Source of the DNA: Fragilaria crotonensis
Lineage: Eukaryota > Bacillariophyta > Fragilariophyceae > Fragilariales > Fragilariaceae
Reading direction: 5' to 3'
Assembly (NCBI GenBank): GCA_022925895.1
Contig: JAKSYS010000096.1
Location: 1 to 64,000 of the forward strand
Length of the DNA stretch: 64,000 bases
The position numbers were made by a program, and so were the translations under genes. The notes beneath the pieces are model-generated. The model was not told the origin of the DNA. It did no database searches and worked only from the letters and a program-made list of their open reading frames with translations. How positions within the stretch are numbered: position 1 is the first letter of the stretch; every line of letters begins with the position of its first letter. Below, one piece after another: positions 11,953 through 21,890 of the stretch.

Positions 11953-12534
11953 ATGACTCTCTCCTCTCTTTTGAACGACGGACCCGTCTTGACCATCTCG
12001 TACGATACCCTGTCGACGAATAGCAACTCTTTTGCGTGGTCAGACATGCCGGTGATTGGAGACTTTCAACCGAATATGCCCATGGAAATGAACGGCGATA
12101 TGATGGACAAGGAGGAGATGTTCCTGTCATCACTCTCCTTGGACTCTGACCTTCCGGAATATTCTGTGGACGAACCATCCAAAGCACGAAAACGAGGTCA
12201 TAACAAATCTGTTTCCTTCAATCGCTATTTGGAAATTCGTGAGCACGCCCTAACGATTGGCGACCACCCCCTGTGTCGAGACTCGTTGCCACTAAGTTTG
12301 GCATGGGAACACGGTGAAACAGAATTGTTGGACCTGAATTACTATGAGGAACAACGCTTGCCACACAGACGAACAGGCAACGAAATGAAACTAAGTTATT
12401 ATGAACGCAAGAATCTACTGCGAAGAATCGCAGGCATGACTGAGGCGGACATGAGAGCACACTTGGAAATGCATCATTCCCTGCCGTCTAGCAGAAATCT
12501 GAGCTGCTTTGCCGGCCTCAGCAGTTCTATCTGA
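11953..12534 (+). CDS. Protein of unknown function, 193 aa, with a conserved-looking SVSFNRYLEIREH block
   Basis: The ATG at 11953 follows an A-rich leader (AACATCATGACT) and starts MTLSSLLNDG; the frame is also open upstream but without a better start. The N-terminal half is acidic and Met/Ser-rich. The second half has the block SVSFNRYLEIREHALTIGDH, then LPLSLAWEHGE, DLNYYEEQRLPHRR and KLSYYERKNLLRRIAGMTEADMRA. From memory this pattern, VxFxxxxxVREhxLTLGDHPxC...PLxLxW followed by a helical arginine-rich tail, recurs in many diatom proteins of unknown function. The SVSF segment resembles an RVxF-type phosphatase docking motif, but that is only a guess. No signal peptide or membrane segment. 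Confidence 0.75.
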   Translation: MTLSSLLNDGPVLTISYDTLSTNSNSFAWSDMPVIGDFQPNMPMEMNGDMMDKEEMFLSSLSLDSDLPEYSVDEPSKARKRGHNKSVSFNRYLEIREHALTIGDHPLCRDSLPLSLAWEHGETELLDLNYYEEQRLPHRRTGNEMKLSYYERKNLLRRIAGMTEADMRAHLEMHHSLPSSRNLSCFAGLSSSI

Positions 12535-13074
12535 ACGAGGGAACTAACGCCCATTGATGCCACAAATTTTGAAACAGCAATCCCTTTTCAACCTGCACAT
12601 TATGGTGATTTGTCTTGTTCGAATGTAATTTTTTTAATCATAACACAGTATAGCATCTCTTTCACATCTCTTGTAAACTAGGAATTCATCTCCTTTACTC
12701 GATTTTTCCACCATCGTAATAGACGTGATGCACGACCGGTAGTTTTCATTGACGTGTCTCCCTTGAATCGATTCCTTTTCACCATCTGGTGTTGCACTCG
12801 CAGAATTATTTTTGGTGCGTCTACATAAGGAATTTCTCAGAGCACTTCGTCGAAAATGCAAGTTTCGCGGGAGTTGGGGCAGTTGGAAAAAGCAAGTACT
12901 TCCGGACACACAGAGTATGCTGTTCTGCATTATCGACATTCCTGTAGTATGCACACAGTATGATGATTCAAATAACACATCAACTCTGGAGATTCTTACA
13001 CGATTTCAAGATTACTGGAATTCACGTGCATGTATGCACTGTACTTGATTTATGTACAAGGCATTCCACGCAGC
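12535..13074. other. Intergenic, no gene seen
   Basis: The 3' flank of the 193-aa gene. It contains scattered short frames with no protein character. Confidence 0.45.
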
Positions 13075-13077
13075 TTA

Positions 13078-13856
13078 GAGCATCCCCACCGCTGGAGCGA
13101 AATCTGAATCGGACATATTGGTCTCGAGCCTTTAGAAACCTATTTTGGACATATTGGTGGTATCTTTCTCGCACCGCGTTCAGATTTTTTTCGAGCAGCA
13201 CGATGAAATTCTGACACCCGCTCTGTAAATTAGACGGCTTTTTCTGTCGAATTTAGTGGTAATCTACCTACAGAATGTGGAACTTGACGTACTACCAGTA
13301 CCGGCAAACGAGAGGTTGCATCCCGAATGTGTGTGATGTACAGTACCATGTTCAATAGCATATACAGTAGTAGTACATAGATGTCATACCGTCGTTACGA
13401 AACAAAATCATCGAAAAGGATGCTGGCACGTGTAAAGAACAGGCAATGCGTCCCTCCGCAATCGTACCACTCAATTTACTGCTTGTCTTTTTGACTGACC
13501 TCGACGTCGTTTCAAACGGTGCTCGTCCGAGATGAGTGTCAATTTTTTGCATACAGATCACAGACAAACTGACATGAGTCACAGTGTGAATGTGGCATCC
13601 GTGATAAAATTCTATTGGTTAATTTTTTATTCGAATGGGTCGAATAGGACAAAACGAGGGGCGCGAGAATCTGGACCCGGCTCGAGAATTCAGCAATTTG
13701 GCTCTATTCTCGAGCCCCAAATCAGATTTCGAGCCGCTCGGGCGCGAAATCTGAGGTATCGAGCCCAAGCGGTGCCATGCATTTTGGACAAAATTGTCGA
13801 CACAAATGGTCCTATCGGGTCATATCTCAGATTTCGCTCCAGCGGTGGGGATGCTC
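13078..13856. mobile_element. Non-autonomous TIR element (MITE-like), TTA target duplication, PIF/Harbinger-like
   Basis: The ends are perfect 30-bp inverted repeats: 13078-13107 begins GAGCATCCCCACCGCTGG and 13827-13856 is its reverse complement. Both sides are flanked by TTA (13075-13077 and 13857-13859). A 3-bp TTA/TWA duplication is the signature of PIF/Harbinger elements. The 779-bp interior has no transposase; it has CTCGAG- and TTTTGGACA-containing words repeated on both sides in inverted orientation. The TIR differs from that of the Harbinger element at 45797, so it belongs to another family. The perfect TIRs suggest a recent insertion. Confidence 0.82.
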
Positions 13857-13859
13857 TTA

Positions 13860-15816
13860 CACAGTAGAAGAAGTACGAGTACTTGTACCCAGTCAAGCCA
13901 TCCACAAATCAGTCTTCTGGCATATCCGTCGATGCAATGTTTTCAAGTACATTATACTGTATATACATTGCTACATGACACATGACTGAAACGGGAGTAC
14001 CGGTACATAGCAAAATGTTCCCGCAGGTTCCAAATGGAGTCGTTCTTACTCTAGTAGAGTAGCAAGAAGGCATTTTCAGATTTTCAGGGTATAATGTATA
14101 ATGACCGTGTCTCCATGTAACGGAACGATACATGATACATGATTAAAACAGGAGTCCCAGGCACAGTTGGCAGTTGGCAGTTGGCAGGTTGGCAGTTCCC
14201 TCTTCATCAGGTTCCAATTGGAATTGGAAATTGCTCGAATCATGTCCAATTGGGAGTACTCGCTACAGTACTGGAGTACTCGTTGTATCGATACTGTTAC
14301 ATGTAATAACAGTAATGTATTCCAGTAATGTAGAGAATACTCGCAAGTCGATATGTAGAATGTAGAATGTCGTATGATGACGAAATTATTATGATAGAGT
14401 GCCAGTTAATCGGATCTCATAATTGCATTGGTGTATTACGAGGAATGTCCCATACTAGCAGACAAGATGACTTTCTCCAGTTTGCAATTGCATGATACTT
14501 GTAATGCATTTACGCATTTACAAGGAACCATTGTTGATAGCTGCTTGCATTTAATCATAGAGGTATAGACAGACCTCGACGCTCGACACCCTCCGATTTG
14601 CATTTTCGAAGGATCATACGGAGCATTGTGTATTTGCGTATTTGCAGGGTTTACTTATTTTTCCTCTCACCTACTACCAGTAGTTTTTGAACTCAGAGTA
14701 CAATACTCCAGACTCCAAAGTGGAAGTAGCTAGTATGCCAGTCTTTCCGTAGTACCTTGGCAGTTGGCAGGCCCCGCGCTCCAGAATCAGTGGTTTACGA
14801 GGAAACGACTCGATTGGTGTCCTGGTCGTGGTTGATGATAGGCGGGGAGATTCCGAGATGTTCATACTTTGCAGCAAGTAACTGGAAACTCCAGCATCAT
14901 ATTCACAACGATAAGAGTGTGAGCAGTTTGATGACACATTTTTTCAACGATAGTTGCCGCCGCGCTTATCATGTACTAAACACATTTCTTACAAAATCGC
15001 CTGTAATTGCCAGCCGTTGTTTTCAAGCAAAGTGGCACACAACAGGGCTCGTCCCTCACCAACATCTAAGTTAAGGAATATTGCCCACCTTTTACCATGA
15101 CATTTTACGCTTTCAATTCATTGAAAGCAACAATCTGCTGAAGTTGATGCAATCAATTACGTGCAACTGCAGCTCTGATAAAAATTTGGTGTAGCTTGAA
15201 AGCAGTTCTAAATTGGAATGTAGTAGCTACTTATCAGCAAAGACACAATTGTTATTTTGAAGGACTTCAAATGATGTGCTTCCTATATTGCCTCCTTAAC
15301 CACAACAAGAAGAACCAGGCAGATGCAAGATTTTCTTGCTTTTTCAAGAAAAAGAAAGGCCGAACTAGCTTTTGTGTTTATGTTGTAGATTTTATCTAAT
15401 ACTACTACTACCTTTTGTCCTCCTCCTGCTTGTACCATCTTCATATATATCAAGGAGAACCCCATCATCAAAGATGGATTGACCACAACTTCAAGACAAC
15501 AAACGTTAATTAAGTGCCTTTTGCTAATTTGCATCGTCCATAATGATTCAAGAAGGTTCATTTTCAAGATGACTTGTTGCTGATGCTCTCTGTTGGTCAT
15601 CAGGAGGACATTGAAGCACTTTAATCTGGTTCCATGAATGGTCTCTCCGTGATCTCAATTTGCTTGTTCTCAACAGCAAGAAGGAACAAACCTCGACTGG
15701 CTGAATGATGTATCAAGCTATTTGACCACAACATTAGTGAGTCTACTAATTGGTACTGTAGTAGATGTACTGTAATTGGTTACAGTGTTGTCTGGGTTCC
15801 TCTGCAGATTGAGGAC
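13860..15816. other. Intergenic, no gene seen
   Basis: About 2 kb of spacer. It includes a short TTGGCAG microsatellite at about 14165-14200, echoed at 14757. The stretch 15080-15700 differs in flavour (less CpG, more TTG/CAA) but has no protein I can recognise; it may be decayed transposon DNA. Confidence 0.4.
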
Positions 15817-15824
15817 AGTATGGT

Positions 15825-18800
15825 CAGGGCTTGTTAGTGAGTCCGTTTTGGGCTTAGTTATAGTATGCACTAACTAAGCCACTGTAAAAGCGTAGTTAAA
15901 AATAATTAGTTAACTAAATCAACTAAATGTTTCACTAGAGACATGTGACATGTGTTATTTTTGAATAGCATTTTGCTGTATACGTGTATGCGAGCCTATA
16001 GAGTGCATGCAGCTATTGTAAATTGTAACGTATACTTCTTGTTACTATTCAATGCTTGAACCTTTTTGACGCGTGTGAGGTCTCTTCGTCAATACAATCG
16101 GCCGCACGCTTTAGCATGTCCGCCATAGATCCCTCTTCGGTCGCCTGGATATCTTCGGCGTCTTCAGTGTCGAGATCGAAGAACTCAGTCAATGCAGCTG
16201 CGGCTGCTACTGCTGAAGTCGATGAGCGAAGGGAATCCAGAAGGCAGGACATGCTCATAGGGCCACTTTCGCTAGCTGACCTTATAAACTCTTTGTTAAA
16301 TGCAAGGAGCGTGAGCATCTCGAATTTCGATGATCCCAAACTCTGCCGCATGTGAGTATCGATTAGACGACAGAATGAAAATACACGCTCTTGCATCCCG
16401 TTTGCATCGGGGGCTGCAAGTTCAGGCGCAGCAATACGAGAGACCATTGTGTGATCTTTGCCGTTGAGACGATACCACATCAGAATATCAACCTTATTGG
16501 TTAGAAAAAAGCAGTCTCCTCGAGATATCTTGACCTTTTCCACATCGGAGAGTTCGGCGCGCTGATCATTTCTAAGGAAAGCATGCCAGTTAATCAACTG
16601 ATTCATCCATGCATCATATGCTTCATCAGCCATTTGGGATGCAGTTTGCTGCACTGGTTCAAGAACAACAGCTTCTTCGCGAGGAATGGCATTATTTCGC
16701 AAGGCTGTTGAGAATGGATCATCACTGTCATAGTTATCATCCATCAAACTGGAATCGACGGGTTCATCTAACACAGTTGGTTTCCAAACCCGCACAGCCT
16801 CTGCATTCAGCATTCTCTTGAAAACAGCGAGAGCCTTATCAACAAGGTAACCCTGTCCAGTTGCTCGAAGGAATGGTAGTCCTGTAGTCATCATAACTGG
16901 ATCAACAACCATAGCAACTAATTGGTGGTCGTTTGGAGCCGGGAAGTAGTTCTTAATCTCATCTAGCAGACGATAACGAAGATCCTGTACGTCCTTGTGC
17001 AAGCCTTCAGTGGCAACTTTCTTCTTTGGTAGATCATCGAAGGAACAAGACCCATCCCACTTCTTATCCTCATCTTCAGTGAACGTGATATCCACAATGT
17101 TGAAGTGAGGCTTTTCGAGGGCCATGACGCAGCTGTGAAAATGTTTAAAAGAAATTAACAACAAATTTTCGAATTGGCAAAATGAAAATGCATACGTACG
17201 TTAAAACTTGCAGCCAGCTGGATCCAGCAGTCGGTTGCGAATCAACTTGGGTCACAAACGAGAAGTTACAAACTGGGCGTAAAACTGCTTCAAACCCTGC
17301 TAGAAGCTCCCACTCCTGTTCTGTAAGCATATGAGCTCGCCCAGTAGCGGATTCCTGATTCATATAGACATGAAGAGTGTAGAAGCTGCGTAACACTTGC
17401 TGAAACATCATCTCCGTGCCGCTGATTCGAGTGTCATTGTCGAGCCCGATTCGAATCGTTTTCATGTTAGCATTATCATTGCGAGACTTGTACTGGACTT
17501 GGCGAGACTTGGCTTTCTTGCTGAAAACGTACTTTGCGAGTTTGCGCGCCTTGACACGTAATGATTCACACGGGGGGAAGCTATCAATGATGACATGGTT
17601 CTCTGATCGTGTTCGCTTGCCGCATGCGTGGTCAGCAACAAGATTAGCCATGTGCATATGGCAATCACCATCTTCTCCTGTAAGTCTGCGCCCCGTTGCA
17701 ACAGATGCATTTGTCGTGTCATTAATGCTCATATACAGATCCGTATCTTGGATATCGTAGCGACTTAGAATCGATCGTGCGGCAGCAGCGCAAGCATCAG
17801 CGGAATGGCCATCAGGGATGGCTAGCCCGAGTGCAACTTTATATCGTTTCCACTTAACAGGATCAATCCAGTAGACAGAAACACCGAAGAATTGTTTAAT
17901 TGTGGAGTCCCAGCCATCGTGACAAACAATAAGCCACCCAGGTGGCACATTGGAGTTGTCAGCCGAGGAATACACAGAACGAGTACATGCCAGACGTGCT
18001 TTGATTTCCGTCACAAACGATGAAAACATTGAGGCAAGGGCGGCGTCCATCTTTCCTCGGGTCATGGCCTTGTATGATCCAGGTTTTAAGTGACTTGCAA
18101 GCTCAATGATGGCAGTCAATTCAGGATCAGTGGCAAATGACAGTGGCAATCGGCGATTGACAACCAGCATAGCAATTGCAGCATGAACTTGGTTGTTGAC
18201 GGCGTCGTTTCCTCTTGCTAGGAATAAGCTCATCGTCGTCATCCCCGATTCAGATTGTGAACTGTCGACTGAATTGACAACCATTGGTTTTTTGCCTTGA
18301 GCCTTGGGGATAACATTCCTGTGGTGCGTTTTAAGATGAGATTCTCCGTTTGAAGTTGATTCATTGTAGAGAAATCAAACACTTCTGAAAGACTCTCATG
18401 GGAGCATTGTCAACGTCAATATTGTCATAGCATATTTTACAAACATGGCCAGATTTTTCGATCGGCCCATTGGTTAGTTGGTAAACGTAATTCCAAACCC
18501 AAGAACTCTTTGCCACCTTAGTAATTGCGCGCTGCTCCGCCTTTGATATCTCTTGCAACGGTTGTTCGTTTCGGTCCTCTCCTGGCACAGTATCGCCGCC
18601 AACCCCTTCGATATCCATCAATACGACGACCGATGACAAGTGAGAATTGACAAGTGAGGCGGCAGAGGAGCAAGCAAATTGAATTCTGAGCGTGTATTAC
18701 TGTGATTGTGCAGGATGCTGACACAAGAGACAAGGTGACGGATATAGGATTCTAAATCCGTTTGATAATATTGAACGACTCGTCTGCTCTGAGCAGTCCG

Positions 18801-18981
18801 CAGTCCGCAGTCCGCAGCCCGCAGCCTGCATTACTCAGCAAATGTGCATATTGAATTTAGTGACTATTTAGTTACTAAATTAACTAAGGCAGGCAGAGCG
18901 TAGTCATAGTGAAACTAACTATTTAGTTAGTGATAGTTAGTGAAAAAAATCACTAAGTCACAGGTTCACTAACAAGCCCTG
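15825..18981 (-). mobile_element. hAT DNA transposon 1 (TIRs and 8-bp target duplication)
   Basis: The left end CAGGGCTTGTTAGTGA (15825) is matched in inverted orientation at the right end (18966-18981). The element is flanked by the identical 8-mer AGTATGGT at 15817-15824 and 18982-18989. CAGGG ends plus an 8-bp duplication define the hAT superfamily. Subterminal zones carry many TTAGTTA/TAACTAA words, probable transposase-binding repeats, and a CCGCAGT 7-mer array lies near 18794-18830. One transposase gene on the minus strand fills most of the 3157 bp. Confidence 0.95.
16049..18618 (-). CDS. hAT transposase with BED zinc finger, intron and one frame break
   Basis: Starts at the ATG at 18618 (MDIEGVGG). 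The N-terminal BED finger has CKIC ... HLKTHH. The catalytic domain shows VCHDGWDSTIKQFFGV, SINDTTNASVATGRRL and HMHMANLVADHACG. The C-terminus has the hAT dimerisation pattern (VDILMWYRLNGKDH ... SRIAAPEL ... RVFSFCR ... SSKFEMLTLLAFN). A 66-nt intron (17199-17134, GTACGT...TTCACAG, phase 2) joins SWLQVL to TCVMALEKPH. Between the Cys and His pairs of the finger, near 18362-18372, the frame shifts by one base (one extra base relative to an open frame). So the copy is either newly inactivated or carries a consensus error. Total about 834 aa. Confidence 0.85.
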
Positions 18982-18989
18982 AGTATGGT

Positions 18990-20785
18990 ACTATACTCCG
19001 TACAATATGTAATGCATCAATGCAGAGAACAAGGCTTGTATTTCATACATGTACGAGTGTACTGGAGTGTAGCAACTGTACAACTGTACAACTATATACT
19101 GAGTTGAGCATTTTACATTGATATAAATTTTATGCGCGTCACCGCCACTCATCTTCATCTGTTGGAAGTCGGTCCAGAATGAGCGCTGCCAGCAAATTAC
19201 AAACACAGCACATGTTATCTCTGGAACACACACACACCAACAGTGTCGCGATGAAAATGAAAATCATTGCCAGATGATGATTCGTTTCATGGCTGTTTCA
19301 GTTCCGACACTCTAGTGGCCATGGTTGCTTCAGATTCAGGTACGTTGCACGTCGTTGCGCTGAGTTACATGTTGTCATCAATCCGCACGAGAGTGACAAT
19401 GATGCTGATTCCGAGAGAGTGATGGGTTCGGTACGAGTACTTGTACTTGGGACCAGCAGCATTGCATTGCTGTTCCCTTTCATACGACTCGGGCATTTTG
19501 CGAAAACTTGGGGTTTGAATCTCTTCACAATCAATCAATCACACACGCGTCACGTCCATGAATGCCAACAAAATAGCACTGGGTTCCGAGAATCGAAAGA
19601 CTGTGGACAAGGCACTCTATACCAAGTGTCAAAACAATAGGAGACGTGACGTCCCAGGAAGAAGATTTGTACTCCAGGGCTACTGTGTGCCATGTTCGGT
19701 AAAGAATATTATGCTCATTTTTCCCTCACTTCACTCTTGGTCTTGCGGTTTTGGTCCTCTATTTCTACAGCCATGTTGATTCATGGACTTGGGACTTCAC
19801 GCCTCGGTAGCGTCAATGAGAATTGTTGACGAGACAAGCGTTTGATTGTCGGTTCACCTCATTTTGCATGACAAGGAGCAGCAGAAGCAGCAGCGTGATC
19901 ACTGGGAAGTTTGAATATGGAATGACAATGATCTCAATTTGGGGCATTGGCTCGACATGGCAGAATCAAGTTGTAAAGGACACGTTTTTCTGAGTTCACG
20001 ATTCGTCGCAGCGGTGTCGAGCTGGCTATTCCTTGCAGGATGCACGCGCACACACCTCGGAAGCGGTTCGTGTCGGAGAACTGTTCAGGGACCAGCTAAC
20101 TGACATTTTGACAATCAGCTTCTGGTTCGGGTTCTCTCATCATGCATCCGATAGACAACAGTGGACTTCTGATACTGCCTCAAAAAGCAACGCCATGGGT
20201 GATGTACAGTTTCAGCTCGGAACAGTCGACATCACATCTTAAAACTTTTCCATAATGGCGTCACCTTTTCGCGTGCAAATGCGCCGGGAGGGCCGTGGTG
20301 ATGTGAAGAAGGCTACACCAACATAAGTAATTATTATAGCCTCATTCTAGAGTTGAGAGCCCAGCACTGCAAGACAGCGACTTCCTCACTTCAATCTGCG
20401 ACTTGGACTTCGGATTCGGGAGTATCGTGGTCTCTGCGGTGGATACCACGGCAGCCTTCCGTCAGACGTGATGATCACCAGTGTGCCGGTATACATACCA
20501 AAACGACACAGAAGGTCGTCCAGCTTTTTATGCATATACATAGAATATAGTGAACCGCTAATACAGCTCCTACATGTAGAATGTAGAAGTACGGTACCGA
20601 TTGCACTTATCATGTATCATGCACTCCAGTACCACGTAGACCGAATACTCCAGTACTTGGAGTACTGTAATACCGGAGGGCCGAGACGTCATAAACAACG
20701 AAACCATTCCATTATCATTATCATCATCATCCTTCATCTTCCCTGTAAAGAACATTGTGTGTGATTACATTTACTCTTTTCAACG
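18990..20785. other. Intergenic, no gene seen
   Basis: The spacer between hAT-1 and APS kinase has no convincing frame. Around 20600-20670 there is another cluster of AGTACTGGAGTACT-like words. The 100 bases before 20786 are rich in TCATCATC/ATTATCATTATC and may be the APS kinase leader. Confidence 0.45.
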
Positions 20786-21454
20786 ATGAACAACAACGAT
20801 AACGAAACATCGTCATCATCGCAGTCCTCGTCCAATGTCATTTGGGAACCAGGTGCTCTGACCTTGGAAGATCGCGAATTGTTAAATGGTGGTCATCACA
20901 AGGCTGCGGTCGTGTGGTTCACGGGTCTGTCAGGATCTGGCAAATCGACAGTGGCCAAATTGGTGGAACGTCAACTCTATCAACAAAAGGTCCATACCAT
21001 GTTTTTAGATGGCGACAATTTACGTCATGGTCTCAATCAAGATTTGGCGTTTTCGGAACTCGATCGTGAAGAAAACATTCGTCGTGTGTCACACGTGGCG
21101 GCACTCGGATTTCATCATGGGAATGTAGTGTTGGGGAGTTTCATTTCTCCATATGCACGAGATCGACAATTGGCGCGGAGTTTAGTACCCGAGGGGAGAT
21201 TTTTTGAAATTCATGTCAAGTGTGATTTGGAGGTATTGAAACAACGTGATCCAAAGGGATTGTATGCCAAGGCAATACGAGGGGAGATTCCCAACTTTAC
21301 AGGTATCAGTGCACCCTATGAAGTACCAGAGAACCCTGAACTTGTCATCGAGACCGATTCAGGAGAAACTCCTCTGACTTTGGCAAACATGGTACTCAAG
21401 ACGTTGGCTGATCACGGCATAATCCAAAAGGTCGAAGCGAGTGAGGAGAACTAG
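20786..21454 (+). CDS. cysC: Adenylylsulfate (APS) kinase
   Basis: Phosphorylates adenosine 5'-phosphosulfate with ATP to PAPS, the sulfate donor for sulfotransferases. The 222-aa single-exon protein carries the full signature set: P-loop GLSGSGKS at residues 47-54, FLDGDNLRHGLN, ENIRRVSHVAAL, SFISPYARDR, FFEIHVKCDLEVLKQRDPKG and NFTGISAPYEVPENPEL. The N-terminus is short and Ser/Asn-rich (MNNNDNETSSSS) with no clear signal peptide, so it is probably cytosolic. It stands alone, without a fused ATP sulfurylase. The usual DAG segment before SFISPY reads HHGNVVLG here, a small deviation. Length and motif order are normal for the family. Confidence 0.96.
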   Translation: MNNNDNETSSSSQSSSNVIWEPGALTLEDRELLNGGHHKAAVVWFTGLSGSGKSTVAKLVERQLYQQKVHTMFLDGDNLRHGLNQDLAFSELDREENIRRVSHVAALGFHHGNVVLGSFISPYARDRQLARSLVPEGRFFEIHVKCDLEVLKQRDPKGLYAKAIRGEIPNFTGISAPYEVPENPELVIETDSGETPLTLANMVLKTLADHGIIQKVEASEEN

Positions 21455-21890
21455 GCCTGGCCCCTCCTCTCAGCTTTGCTATACAAAGTAGTATGATATG
21501 CACGACTCGAACAACTTAATGCCCGCGCGATTCTTCTCAATTTTGGGCAGCGCTGACTATTGTCACTCAAGCCTCGTTCGGACGAGCTGACCTCCCAGTT
21601 TCTTCGAACATCGGCATTGACAAGACGGACGAGAGGATGATACCAATATCATACAGAAGTGCTTAATATGGTTACTTTAGGTCTGCAAAACAACACACAC
21701 GCATCATGTCTTCCTTTTTAAGCCAGCCCACCGAGGACGACCAGATAGCGCGCATGATAGCTTTACAGGATGTGCATCTCACTCTGGATTTTTGATGGTG
21801 TATAGTTGTACGATGACCCTACCATGAATTTTCTCAGACCTTATGATTCCAATTCAAAATTTAACAAATCTAATCCCCCATTACTAGTAT
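21455..21890. other. Intergenic between convergent genes
   Basis: APS kinase and LRR-2 converge here, so this holds both 3' ends. No gene or clear terminator signal is seen. Confidence 0.5.
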
